DNA of 35,868 nt. It comes from Novosphingobium sp. Its GTDB lineage: Bacteria; Pseudomonadota; Alphaproteobacteria; Sphingomonadales; Sphingomonadaceae. Positions 7,996-14,572 of this stretch are shown in pieces (position 1 is the first letter of the stretch; each line of letters opens with the position of its first letter). The stretch lies in contig JAHFPT010000038.1 in the NCBI GenBank assembly GCA_023266625.1, forward strand, positions 1-35,868, read 5' to 3'. Both the position numbers and the translations under genes were made by a program. The notes under the pieces are model-generated. The model saw only the letters and a program-made list of their open reading frames with translations. It ran no database searches and had not been told where the DNA came from.

Positions 7996-8999
7996 GCCCA
8001 GCCCTCCGCACCGCGCGCAGAACGGGTCAGCACATCGAGACAGGCCATGCGGATGGCAACGCCCATTTCGACCTGCCGGGTAATCAGCGAGCGTCCGGCG
8101 AGATCGGCGACATTGCTGTCGATCTCGATGCCCCGGTTCATCGGGCCGGGATGCATCACCAGCGCTTCGGGCTTCGCCTTGGCCAGCCGGTCGAGTGTCA
8201 GCCCGTAAAGATGGCGGTATTCGCGTGGGGAGGGGACGAATTGCCCCTGCATGCGCTCCTGTTGCAGCCGTAGCATCATCACCACATCCGCGCCTTCGAG
8301 TGCCGCGTTGAAATCGTGGAATGGGGCAACGCCCATCGCCTCGATCCCCTCTGGCATCAGCGCAGGCGGAGCGCAGACGCGCACCTCGGCACCCAGCGCG
8401 GTCAGGCACAGCATGTTGGAGCGGGCAACGCGGCTGTGCATAATATCGCCGCAGATGGTGATCCTGAGACCGGCGATCTCGCCGCCGCTGCGCTCCCTGA
8501 AGGCCTGGCGCAGGGTCAATGCGTCGAGCAGGGCCTGGGTGGGATGCTCATGGCTGCCATCGCCGGCATTGAGCACCGGGCAATCGACCTTGCCGGCAAT
8601 CAGCGCAACCGCGCCCGAACTGGCATGACGGATGACAATGGCATCGGCGCGCATGGCGTTGAGCGTCACTGCGGTGTCGATCAGCGTCTCGCCCTTCTTC
8701 ACCGAGCTCTGCGCCGCGTTCATGTTGACGACGTCCGCGCCGAGCCGCTTGCCCGCGATTTCGAACGACAGCCTTGTGCGGGTCGAATTTTCGAAGAAGG
8801 CATTGATGATCGTCAGCCCCGCCAGCCGATCATCGCGTTTCTGCGGCTGGCGGTTCAATTCCACCCATTGCTCGGCTTCGTCGAGCAGGAACAGGATTTC
8901 ATGCCGCGCCAGGCCAGCGATGCCCATCAGCCCCCGATGCGGAAACGCCGCCGCGCCCGCCGGATAGCGGCCCAGATGGAAAGAGGCTGGCGATGTCAT
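7992..8999 (-). CDS. pyrB: Aspartate carbamoyltransferase catalytic subunit
   Basis: Catalyses the first committed step of pyrimidine synthesis, carbamoyl phosphate plus aspartate to carbamoyl aspartate. The 335-residue product has the carbamoyl-phosphate motif STRTR at 72-76 (within [13 protein letters not shown]), HPTQ in [11 protein letters not shown], and the aspartate-domain motif HPGPMNRG near the C-terminus. ATG 8999 is chosen because the long upstream extension has no family character. Its stop overlaps the start of the dihydroorotase-like gene by four bases, implying coupled translation and a protein complex. No pyrI gene is adjacent. The 247 bp upstream holds no gene; I see no clear pyrimidine attenuator there. 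Confidence 0.97.
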   Translation of the reverse strand: MTSPASFHLGRYPAGAAAFPHRGLMGIAGLARHEILFLLDEAEQWVELNRQPQKRDDRLAGLTIINAFFENSTRTRLSFEIAGKRLGADVVNMNAAQSSVKKGETLIDTAVTLNAMRADAIVIRHASSGAVALIAGKVDCPVLNAGDGSHEHPTQALLDALTLRQAFRERSGGEIAGLRITICGDIMHSRVARSNMLCLTALGAEVRVCAPPALMPEGIEAMGVAPFHDFNAALEGADVVMMLRLQQERMQGQFVPSPREYRHLYGLTLDRLAKAKPEALVMHPGPMNRGIEIDSNVADLAGRSLITRQVEMGVAIRMACLDVLTRSARGAEGWA

Positions 9000-9103
9000 T
9001 GAAGCCAGTGCCCTAGAGGGGTCTCGGCGTTTGCTCAAGGGGATTTGGCGAACTGTCCACTGTGGCTGGGGGTTTGGAGTGGGTTGGGGTTGAGCGTCCC
9101 TTT

Positions 9104-9133
9104 CCTCTCGCGGTGGGGCAATGCCACCTCTCG
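9104..9133. repeat. Left copy of 30-bp imperfect direct repeat flanking vapBC
   Basis: This 30-bp sequence matches 9926-9955 at 26 of 30 positions in the same orientation. It contains a small hairpin (GGTGG/CCACC) and continues into CGCAATGACGG, the dispersed-repeat motif also seen at 1619-1642. Confidence 0.7.
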
Positions 9134-9204
9134 CGCAATGACGGTCATTTCGATCTCTTTCCAAGTTCGTTGGTAACTGCCATTTGTTCGAGCGTGCTTG
9201 TATA

Positions 9205-9216
9205 TGTGCATGCACA
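9205..9216. promoter_or_regulatory. Palindromic operator candidate for vapBC
   Basis: TGTGCATGCACA is a perfect 12-bp palindrome 30 bp upstream of the antitoxin start. Type II antitoxins generally autorepress by binding such sites over their promoter. No convincing -35/-10 pair could be picked around it. Confidence 0.5.
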
Positions 9217-9246
9217 ATGCTAAAGGTCGACTCGAAAGGATTCACG

Positions 9247-9492
9247 ATGACCCAAGCTGCCCGTCGCCACCAGCCGCCGATTACAATCCGTTCGGCGCGT
9301 GCGACCGCTTTGCTGCGCCGACTTACGGCTGGTGGACGCAGTCAGGTGGACATTATCGAGGAGGCACTTGAGCGCATGGCGTCGCAGCGCAAGACGCTTT
9401 CCGAGGCGCTCACACCAGTTGTGCCACAGGCCTTCGACTGGGAACCCATCCGTTCGAACATGACTTCGCGCCTGCCTGATTTTGACGACTGA
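9247..9492 (+). CDS. VapB-type antitoxin (putative)
   Basis: An 81-residue protein directly upstream of a PIN toxin, whose ATG overlaps this stop (TGATG). Start ATG 9247 has AAAGGA seven bases upstream; the longer frame from 9184 crosses the palindromic operator and is unlikely. The N-terminal ~45 residues ([19 protein letters not shown]..., then a helix) could form a small DNA-binding domain. The C-terminal ~30 residues are polar with aromatic residues, as expected of a toxin-neutralising tail. The family is not certain from sequence alone; the role follows from the toxin partner, gene order and overlap. Confidence 0.75.
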   Translation: MTQAARRHQPPITIRSARATALLRRLTAGGRSQVDIIEEALERMASQRKTLSEALTPVVPQAFDWEPIRSNMTSRLPDFDD

Positions 9493-9917
9493 TGTTTCTG
9501 TTAGATACCAACATCATTTCGGAAAGCCGCAAACTTGGAACCCCCCGGGTCGATCCGCGAGCGGCGCGTTGGTTTGCCCAAGTCGATGTCGAAACAAGTT
9601 TCGTTTCGGCGATGACCATATTCGAGCTGGAACGGGGCGTTCGGCACATGGAACGTCGCGATGCAAAGCAGGGCTCCGTTTTACGACGCTGGCTCGATGA
9701 CCAGATCATGACAACCTATGAACGCCGAATTCTGCCGCTATCGCGTGAGGTGGCGCTGATCTGCGCCGGCCTGCACATTCCCGATCCAAAATCGGAGCGT
9801 GATGCATGGATCGCCGCGACGGCGATCGATGCTGAATTGACTTTGGCAAGCCGGAACGTGGGCGATTTCGCAAATATGGGCGTCAAGCTCATCAATCCGT
9901 TCGAAGAACCGGGTTAA
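9492..9917 (+). CDS. vapC: VapC/FitB-type PIN-domain ribonuclease toxin
   Basis: A 141-residue PIN-domain endoribonuclease of the type that cleaves tRNA or rRNA when its antitoxin is lost. The acidic Mg2+-binding residues are in place: D5 ([11 protein letters not shown]), E45 (FELERG), D104 (SERDAWIAATA) and a further D125 (NVGDF). The whole length is one PIN domain and looks intact. It is translationally coupled to the antitoxin. The pair sits in an intergenic island between pyrB and a convergent hydrolase gene and is bracketed by imperfect direct repeats, suggesting mobility. Confidence 0.92.
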   Translation: MFLLDTNIISESRKLGTPRVDPRAARWFAQVDVETSFVSAMTIFELERGVRHMERRDAKQGSVLRRWLDDQIMTTYERRILPLSREVALICAGLHIPDPKSERDAWIAATAIDAELTLASRNVGDFANMGVKLINPFEEPG

Positions 9918-9925
9918 TTGAGAGC

Positions 9926-9955
9926 CCTCTCGCGGTGTGGTAATGTCGCCTCTCG
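9926..9955. repeat. Right copy of 30-bp imperfect direct repeat flanking vapBC
   Basis: Begins nine bases after the vapC stop and matches 9104-9133 at 26 of 30 positions. The two copies lie 822 bp apart and enclose exactly the operator, antitoxin and toxin. Confidence 0.7.
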
Positions 9956-10002
9956 ACGACATATTGGACATTATACTAACGGGCGCTTGAATCGACTCTT
10001 CC

Positions 10003-10028
10003 CCCCTCCCCTAAAGAGGAGGGGCTTT
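10003..10028 (+). terminator. Rho-independent-like terminator / REP-like hairpin
   Basis: CCCCTCC (10003-10009) pairs with GGAGGGG (10018-10024) around an eight-base loop, and CTTTT follows on the plus strand. It probably ends vapC transcription. The hairpin is of the same kind as the two perfect ones after clpX. The remaining ~110 bp before the convergent hydrolase gene show nothing further. Confidence 0.55.
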
Positions 10029-10139
10029 TAAGTGTGTCAGCTCATAGGCCTGTTGGTATTAGATTTCTGAACTCTTCATCCCTGAAGCAGACATTCGCCT
10101 CCGCTTTCCGACCATTAGCGGATTGGGTCCGGTGATTGT

Positions 10140-11150
10140 TTAACGCTGCAAATGTATCCGAAAAAAGTGGATGATTGCGCTCATAAACTCTTGCTGAAAA
10201 ACCCCGCGGTCAAAGCCTTGCTGGTCGGAGCAAATCTCTGGTGCCATCGCGCGCAGACCATCCGAACAAGGAGGTAGAAAGGAAAAATGTCCGGCATTGG
10301 CAATATCATGACGCTCGGGCTCGGCAGGCATTAATGCGGTCACCTGCCCGGCATCTGGCACAATCACATCCTTACCTGCCACCCATAGCTGCACAGGAAG
10401 TTTGAGTTTTGCCAAACCGGCAGGTGCAAAGCCGTGCGTCAGCGCGGGCGCTGCGATAACCAGCGCTTTTACCCGTGGGTCCGCCTCATTTATTGGTGTG
10501 ACATTACTATCAGCCAAAGTTCGCGTCGGGGCTTGCTGGCGCGCCTGTTTGCAACCCCAGTCGTCAGGATGGCTGATACAAAACTGGCCCACATTTCCCC
10601 AATTGAGAACGCCGCCGCCGATAATCAGCGTTGTCGTCCCGCCTGCTGAATGGCCAAACATTCCGATCCGGGCAGGATCAATCACGCTTTTATGTCGCCA
10701 ATCATTGAGCAGAAAATCGATGGCGGCGCTGATCTGGTGGGGTCGTGATGCAAAATTGGCCCGCGTGAACGACCGGCTCCGGTCGTGGTAATTGTCTCCA
10801 GTGTGTTCGACTGCGGCCACGACAAACCCCGCCTTTGCCAGAGCGATGGCAAGATTGACCGCACCGAACGCAGAACCACCGGTTCCGTGTGACATGACGA
10901 TCAGGGGGAAACGCTTGGCCACCGGGTCGCCCGCCATCGCAACATCAAGCTGAAATGGCCCCAATATTTGGGTGTGTGCGGCAGAGACGCTGGGATACCA
11001 GAGCGTGACCGACACCGCCACATCGCCAGAGACAGGTGCCGAAACCCGCTCCATGCCAACATTTGGAGACAGTGGCTCTGCGTTGACAGTCGTAAGGCAC
11101 GCGAGACTGGCAAGTGCCAGCGCAATAGCAAATATGCGCGTAAAGTTCAT
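10140..11150 (-). CDS. Exported alpha/beta hydrolase (dienelactone hydrolase/PAF-acetylhydrolase-like)
   Basis: A 336-residue secreted hydrolase. Residues 1-24 are a signal peptide ending VNA. SHGTGGSAFG near 87-96 is the oxyanion-hole strand; the nucleophile elbow is GHSAGG with S168; an Asp lies in VAGKDVIVP and the catalytic His in NAGHFSF near 290. Cysteines (FCISHPDDWGCK and PPCSD...EICSD) suggest periplasmic disulphides. The fold fits predicted periplasmic dienelactone hydrolases; the substrate is unknown. The start codon overlaps the stop of the regulator gene by four bases (ATGA), making this the last gene of a three-gene coupled operon. Confidence 0.85.
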   Translation of the reverse strand: MNFTRIFAIALALASLACLTTVNAEPLSPNVGMERVSAPVSGDVAVSVTLWYPSVSAAHTQILGPFQLDVAMAGDPVAKRFPLIVMSHGTGGSAFGAVNLAIALAKAGFVVAAVEHTGDNYHDRSRSFTRANFASRPHQISAAIDFLLNDWRHKSVIDPARIGMFGHSAGGTTTLIIGGGVLNWGNVGQFCISHPDDWGCKQARQQAPTRTLADSNVTPINEADPRVKALVIAAPALTHGFAPAGLAKLKLPVQLWVAGKDVIVPDAGQVTALMPAEPERHDIANAGHFSFLPPCSDGLRAMAPEICSDQQGFDRGVFQQEFMSAIIHFFRIHLQR

Positions 11151-11446
11151 GGGTTATCTCCCTCGATAATGCTGCGCAAAAACGCGACATGTCCGGCAAA
11201 GGCGCGCCTGCCGCTCGCGGTGGCCTGGGCACGGGTCTTGGGCTTTTTGCCTTCGAAGCTTTTGCTGATGGTGATGTGACCAGCGCGTTCGAGCGCTTCG
11301 AGATGCGCGCCGAGGTTGCCATCGGTTGCCTTCACCAGCTCGCGCAATTTGGTGAAGTCGATCTCGCCGCCGCTATGCAATTTGCACAGCGCCGCCATGA
11401 TTTGCAGTCGCTTTTCCTGATGGATCACGGGATCAGGGGTACTCAC
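11147..11446 (-). CDS. Small winged-helix transcriptional regulator (MarR/ArsR-like)
   Basis: A 99-residue DNA-binding protein. The GTG start (11446-11444) overlaps the stop of the upstream membrane-protein gene as GTGA. Residues ~10-80 form a winged helix: helix KRLQIMAALCKL, then DFTKLRELV, the recognition helix DGNLGAHLEALERAG and a basic wing with SFEGKKPKTRAQAT, ending in a helix typical of HTH_27-type stand-alone regulators that dimerise. Its position inside the operon and a perfect inverted repeat in the operon promoter suggest autoregulation. The inducer is unknown. Confidence 0.85.
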   Translation of the reverse strand: MSTPDPVIHQEKRLQIMAALCKLHSGGEIDFTKLRELVKATDGNLGAHLEALERAGHITISKSFEGKKPKTRAQATASGRRAFAGHVAFLRSIIEGDNP

Positions 11447-12012
11447 GGTTGCAACCCCACTTTGCGCAAGTACAGCCCGCCCGCGATCAGCGCGCCGCCA
11501 TTTGCCAATGCCATCCACAGCAACAGCCAAGGTCCGCTGTAAAGATAGCCAATCACCGTCAATGCGCTGACCAGAATCCCGCACAGGATGAAGAAACGTC
11601 CCAGCCACAGCCCTGCGATCACATAGCCCATCATGAATACCAGTGGCCAAAAGGCGGCAGTTTGGCGCGGGCTCGAAGGCGGCAGTAGCCACAAGAACAA
11701 AATGCCAAACAGGATCAACACCACCTGCGCCAAGACCAGCTGCGTGGTCATCCGATGTTTCTCTGATGAGCGCCGCTTCCACCTCCAGCTGATGAGCACA
11801 GTGCCAACAAAGCCGGTCGTCCAGGCACAGAGCCATATTGAACCAGCTGCGGCGGGAAAGAATTGGTTCATAAGGTAAGCGAGCGCCACCACGACGCCCC
11901 ACAGAATTAAACTTGCGCCGCTCGCGCCATAGATGGCCGCTTGTGCGGTGCGCGCTTCGATCTCAGCTATGTCATCGAGTGCGCTTTGTGCGCTCGCTTG
12001 ATCCACTCGCAT
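11443..12012 (-). CDS. Five-helix integral membrane protein
   Basis: A 189-residue protein of unknown function. ATG 12012 is preferred because AGGA lies seven bases upstream; an in-frame GTG at 12027 would add five residues but has no ribosome binding site. After a short charged cytoplasmic N-terminus come about five or six hydrophobic segments (for example SLILWGVVVALAYLMNQFF, LVLAQVVLILFGILFLWLL, VFMMGYVIAGLWLGRFFIL, and SALTVIGYLYSGPWLLLWMA). Membrane proteins paired with this type of small winged-helix regulator are common in proteobacteria. It is the first gene of the coupled operon, so the regulator may control or sense something linked to the membrane. Confidence 0.72.
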   Translation of the reverse strand: MRVDQASAQSALDDIAEIEARTAQAAIYGASGASLILWGVVVALAYLMNQFFPAAAGSIWLCAWTTGFVGTVLISWRWKRRSSEKHRMTTQLVLAQVVLILFGILFLWLLPPSSPRQTAAFWPLVFMMGYVIAGLWLGRFFILCGILVSALTVIGYLYSGPWLLLWMALANGGALIAGGLYLRKVGLQP

Positions 12013-12029
12013 AATATTCCTACTCACAG

Positions 12030-12059
12030 ATAACTCTGTAATTCAGAGTAGTCTGTCAA
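12030..12059 (-). promoter_or_regulatory. Promoter with operator between -35 and -10
   Basis: On the minus strand TTGACA (12059-12054) is followed after 18 bp by AGTTAT (12035-12030). The spacer carries a perfect inverted repeat, ACTCTG-N5-CAGAGT (12033-12049), which just reaches into the -10. A dimer bound there would block RNA polymerase. It lies about 20-45 bp upstream of the first gene of the three-gene operon; the operon's own winged-helix protein is the obvious candidate repressor. Confidence 0.65.
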
Positions 12060-12230
12060 CGGTGTCCGTCAAGCAGTTTTGTAACGGGCGGTCCCGATGG
12101 TGCCGAGCTGAGTGACCGCTATCATGACACAGCCTCCCAAAGCCGCCCTTCCGCTTCCCCCCAATCCCGGTCATTTGGCGCTCGTGCAAAAAGGGTACCA
12201 AGTGTCAGATTTGGGCCACTAGCCGAAGTT

Positions 12231-12328
12231 GGAGAGGGGGTTTTGCCCTTGAGGTGTCGAGCCCCCTCTCCCAGCTAAGCTAGCTCCGTGCGGAGCAAGC
12301 TGCGCTACCTCTCCCCAGCGGGGAGAGG
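12231..12328. repeat. Cluster of three GC-rich hairpins in the gene-free stretch before sppA
   Basis: The 390 bp between the divergent operon and sppA (12013-12402) contain no gene. Within them lie three stems: a perfect 10-bp stem 12231-12240/12262-12271, a 6-bp stem with a two-base loop 12283-12288/12291-12296 (GCTCCGTGCGGAGC), and a perfect 9-bp stem 12308-12316/12320-12328. The outer stems share the CCCCTCTCC-type sequence, so this looks like a REP/BIME-like composite element. The rest of the stretch (12060-12230) shows nothing recognisable. Confidence 0.65.
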
Positions 12329-12402
12329 GGAACCACCAACCAGCTTTTGCGCAACGCGCCCCACTGCTCTAACAAGGTTACTCACCGTTCACAGGAGCCC
12401 TC

Positions 12403-14292
12403 ATGGTTTTCGCGCGCAAGGTCTGGCATGTGCTGGTGGCAGTCAAGGACGGGCTGGCGCTGCTGTTCCTGCTGCTGTTTTTCCTGGCGCTATTTGCGGC
12501 GCTCTCATCGCGGCCCAGTCCGGGTGCGGTGCGCGAGGGCGCTTTGCTGCTCAAGCTCGACGGCGCGGTGGTCGAGGAACCCAAGCTGATCGATCCGATA
12601 AGCCGACTGATGGCACGGCAAGCACCCACTGGCGAATACCGCGCGCGCGATATCGTCACGGCACTGCGCGCTGCGGCCAGGGACGACCGCATCAAGGCCG
12701 TCGTGCTCGATCTTGCGCGGTTCACCGGCGGCGGACAGGTACATATGCAGGAAATCGGCCAGGCGCTCGATGTCGTGCGCGCAGCGAACAAGCCGGTGCT
12801 AACCTTTGCCACGCTCTATGCCGACGATGCGCTGCTGCTGGCGGCCCATGCCAGCGAAGTCTGGGTCGATCCGATGGGCGGCGCCTTCATCACCGGGCCG
12901 GGCGGCAAGCACCTGTTCTATGGCAGGCTGCTCGAAAGGCTGAAGGTCGATGCCCATGTCTTCCGCGTGGGGACCTACAAGAGCGCCGTCGAGCCCTATC
13001 TGCGCAACGATATGTCGTCCGCATCGCGCGATGCGGGCGGGGCGCTTTATGGCGCACTGTGGGATGTGTGGAAGGCCGATGTTTCCAAGGCGCGGCCCAA
13101 GGCCAATATTGCGCTGGCGACCACTGATCCGGCTGCATGGCTTAATGCCTCGGGCGGCGATGCCCCGCAGGCTGCGCTGACGGCAGGGCTGGTCGATCGC
13201 ATCGGCGACGAGGTGAGTTTTGGCAGCCGCGTGGCGGAGCTGGTTGGCGCGGATCGCCGCAACAAGCTGCCGGGAGCATTTGCCCATACCGGGCTCAAGA
13301 CCTGGCTCGCGGCCAATCCGGCCAAACAGCCCGGCAAGCCGATCGGGGTGATCACCATCGCCGGCGAGATCGTTGATGGCGACGCCGGGCCCGGCATCGC
13401 CGGGGGCGAGCGCATCGCCAAGCTGCTCGACGAAGCCCAGGAAAAGGGTCTCGCGGCACTGGTCGTCCGCGTCGATTCGCCCGGCGGATCGGTCTATGCC
13501 TCCGAGCAAATCCGCGCCGCGATCAATCGCTACAAGGCAAAATCGATCCCCATCGTCGTGTCGATGGCCAATATGGCGGCCAGCGGCGGCTATTGGGTCT
13601 CGACCCCGGCCAGCCGGATATTCGCCGAACCTGCGACCATCACCGGTTCGATCGGCGTGTTTGCCGTGGTCCCCAGCTTCGAGCGGGCACTGGGCGAATG
13701 GGGGGTCACTACCGACGGGGTCAAGACCACGCCGCTGTCCGGCCAGCCAGATGTCGTCGGCGGATTGTCGCCGACCATAGAGGCGATGCTGCAAGGCAAT
13801 GTCGAACACAGCTACGCCAAATTCCTGTCCCTGGTTGGCGAGTCCCGCGGCAAGAGCCCGGCCGAGGTCGATGCCATGGCCCAGGGCCGGGTCTGGGATG
13901 GCGGAACTGCGCGGCAGAAGGGCCTCGCCGACCAGTTCGGCGGCCTCGACGAAGCGCTGGCCGATGCCGCCAGATCGGCAGGACTCAAGGCTGGCGAATG
14001 GCACCCGCTCTATCTCGGGGCTAACGTCGATCCCTACGCCTCGCTGCTCGCACGGCTGATGGGGGATGATGACAGTGCCTCGGCAAATTTGGTGCGCGAC
14101 ATCGCGGGGCTCGTCGCCGCGCAGCAGAACGATGTGATTGCGCAGGCGCTCGCCGGGGCCGAGCGGCTGGTCGGACGTCAGGGTGCGCAGGCCTATTGCC
14201 TCGAATGTCCGGCAGCGCCGATGCCGGCCCGGGCCGCAGCAGACAGTCTCGGCTTGCTGGCGCGCATCGAGAACCTGATTGCTCGCTTCTGA
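12403..14292 (+). CDS. sppA: Signal peptide peptidase SppA, 67K type
   Basis: Membrane-anchored serine/lysine protease that degrades cleaved signal peptides. The 629 residues match the long double-domain SppA. One N-terminal transmembrane helix spans ~15-35 (LLFLLLFFLALFAALSS). The general-base lysine is K193 in GTYKSAVEPY in the first domain; the nucleophile is S394 in NMAASGGYW in the second, with supporting VRVDSPGGSVYASEQI. ATG 12403 has CAGGAG nine bases upstream. The C-terminal ~60 residues contain a CLEC motif and are less conserved. It is followed by tRNA-Leu and tig. Confidence 0.96.
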   Translation: MVFARKVWHVLVAVKDGLALLFLLLFFLALFAALSSRPSPGAVREGALLLKLDGAVVEEPKLIDPISRLMARQAPTGEYRARDIVTALRAAARDDRIKAVVLDLARFTGGGQVHMQEIGQALDVVRAANKPVLTFATLYADDALLLAAHASEVWVDPMGGAFITGPGGKHLFYGRLLERLKVDAHVFRVGTYKSAVEPYLRNDMSSASRDAGGALYGALWDVWKADVSKARPKANIALATTDPAAWLNASGGDAPQAALTAGLVDRIGDEVSFGSRVAELVGADRRNKLPGAFAHTGLKTWLAANPAKQPGKPIGVITIAGEIVDGDAGPGIAGGERIAKLLDEAQEKGLAALVVRVDSPGGSVYASEQIRAAINRYKAKSIPIVVSMANMAASGGYWVSTPASRIFAEPATITGSIGVFAVVPSFERALGEWGVTTDGVKTTPLSGQPDVVGGLSPTIEAMLQGNVEHSYAKFLSLVGESRGKSPAEVDAMAQGRVWDGGTARQKGLADQFGGLDEALADAARSAGLKAGEWHPLYLGANVDPYASLLARLMGDDDSASANLVRDIAGLVAAQQNDVIAQALAGAERLVGRQGAQAYCLECPAAPMPARAAADSLGLLARIENLIARF

Positions 14293-14422
14293 AACAGTTT
14301 GCAGCGCGGCGGCAACGCATCGGCGAGGTCTCGGCCCACGGCGCTTGCCCTTTGCCCGCACTGCCACTAAGGGCACGCCCCTGAGATTTTTCGGCCTGAG
14401 ATTTCTCGGGCTTCGTCGTCCT

Positions 14423-14507
14423 GCGGGCGTGGCGGAATTGGTAGACGCGCTGGTTTTAGGTACCAGTATCGCAAGATGTGGGGGTTCGAGTCCCTTCGCC
14501 CGCACCA
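14423..14507 (+). tRNA. tRNA-Leu (anticodon UAG)
   Basis: An 85-nt class II tRNA. The acceptor stem GCGGGCG (14423-14429) pairs with CGCCCGC (14497-14503), followed by discriminator A and an encoded CCA (14505-14507). The anticodon stem CTGGT/ACCAG encloses loop TTTAGGT with anticodon TAG at 14457-14459. A variable arm and the T-loop GGTTCGAGTCC follow, and the D-loop carries TGGCGGAATTGGTAGACGCG. It reads CUN leucine codons. Confidence 0.97.
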
Positions 14508-14572
14508 GTCCCCGCCGCACTTTGGGACTTGGGTGAAGCACCCTGGTGTAAGTAAGAAGGCATTTTACGGTC

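Noticed and set aside
6763-8409. A long minus-strand frame could make the dihydroorotase-like protein 548 residues
   Set aside because: The extra N-terminal part is the shadow of pyrB in another frame; the family start at 7995 overlaps the pyrB stop properly.
12231-12328. The hairpin cluster as a CRISPR array
   Set aside because: The stems differ in sequence and spacing; there are no regular repeats with unique spacers and no cas genes.
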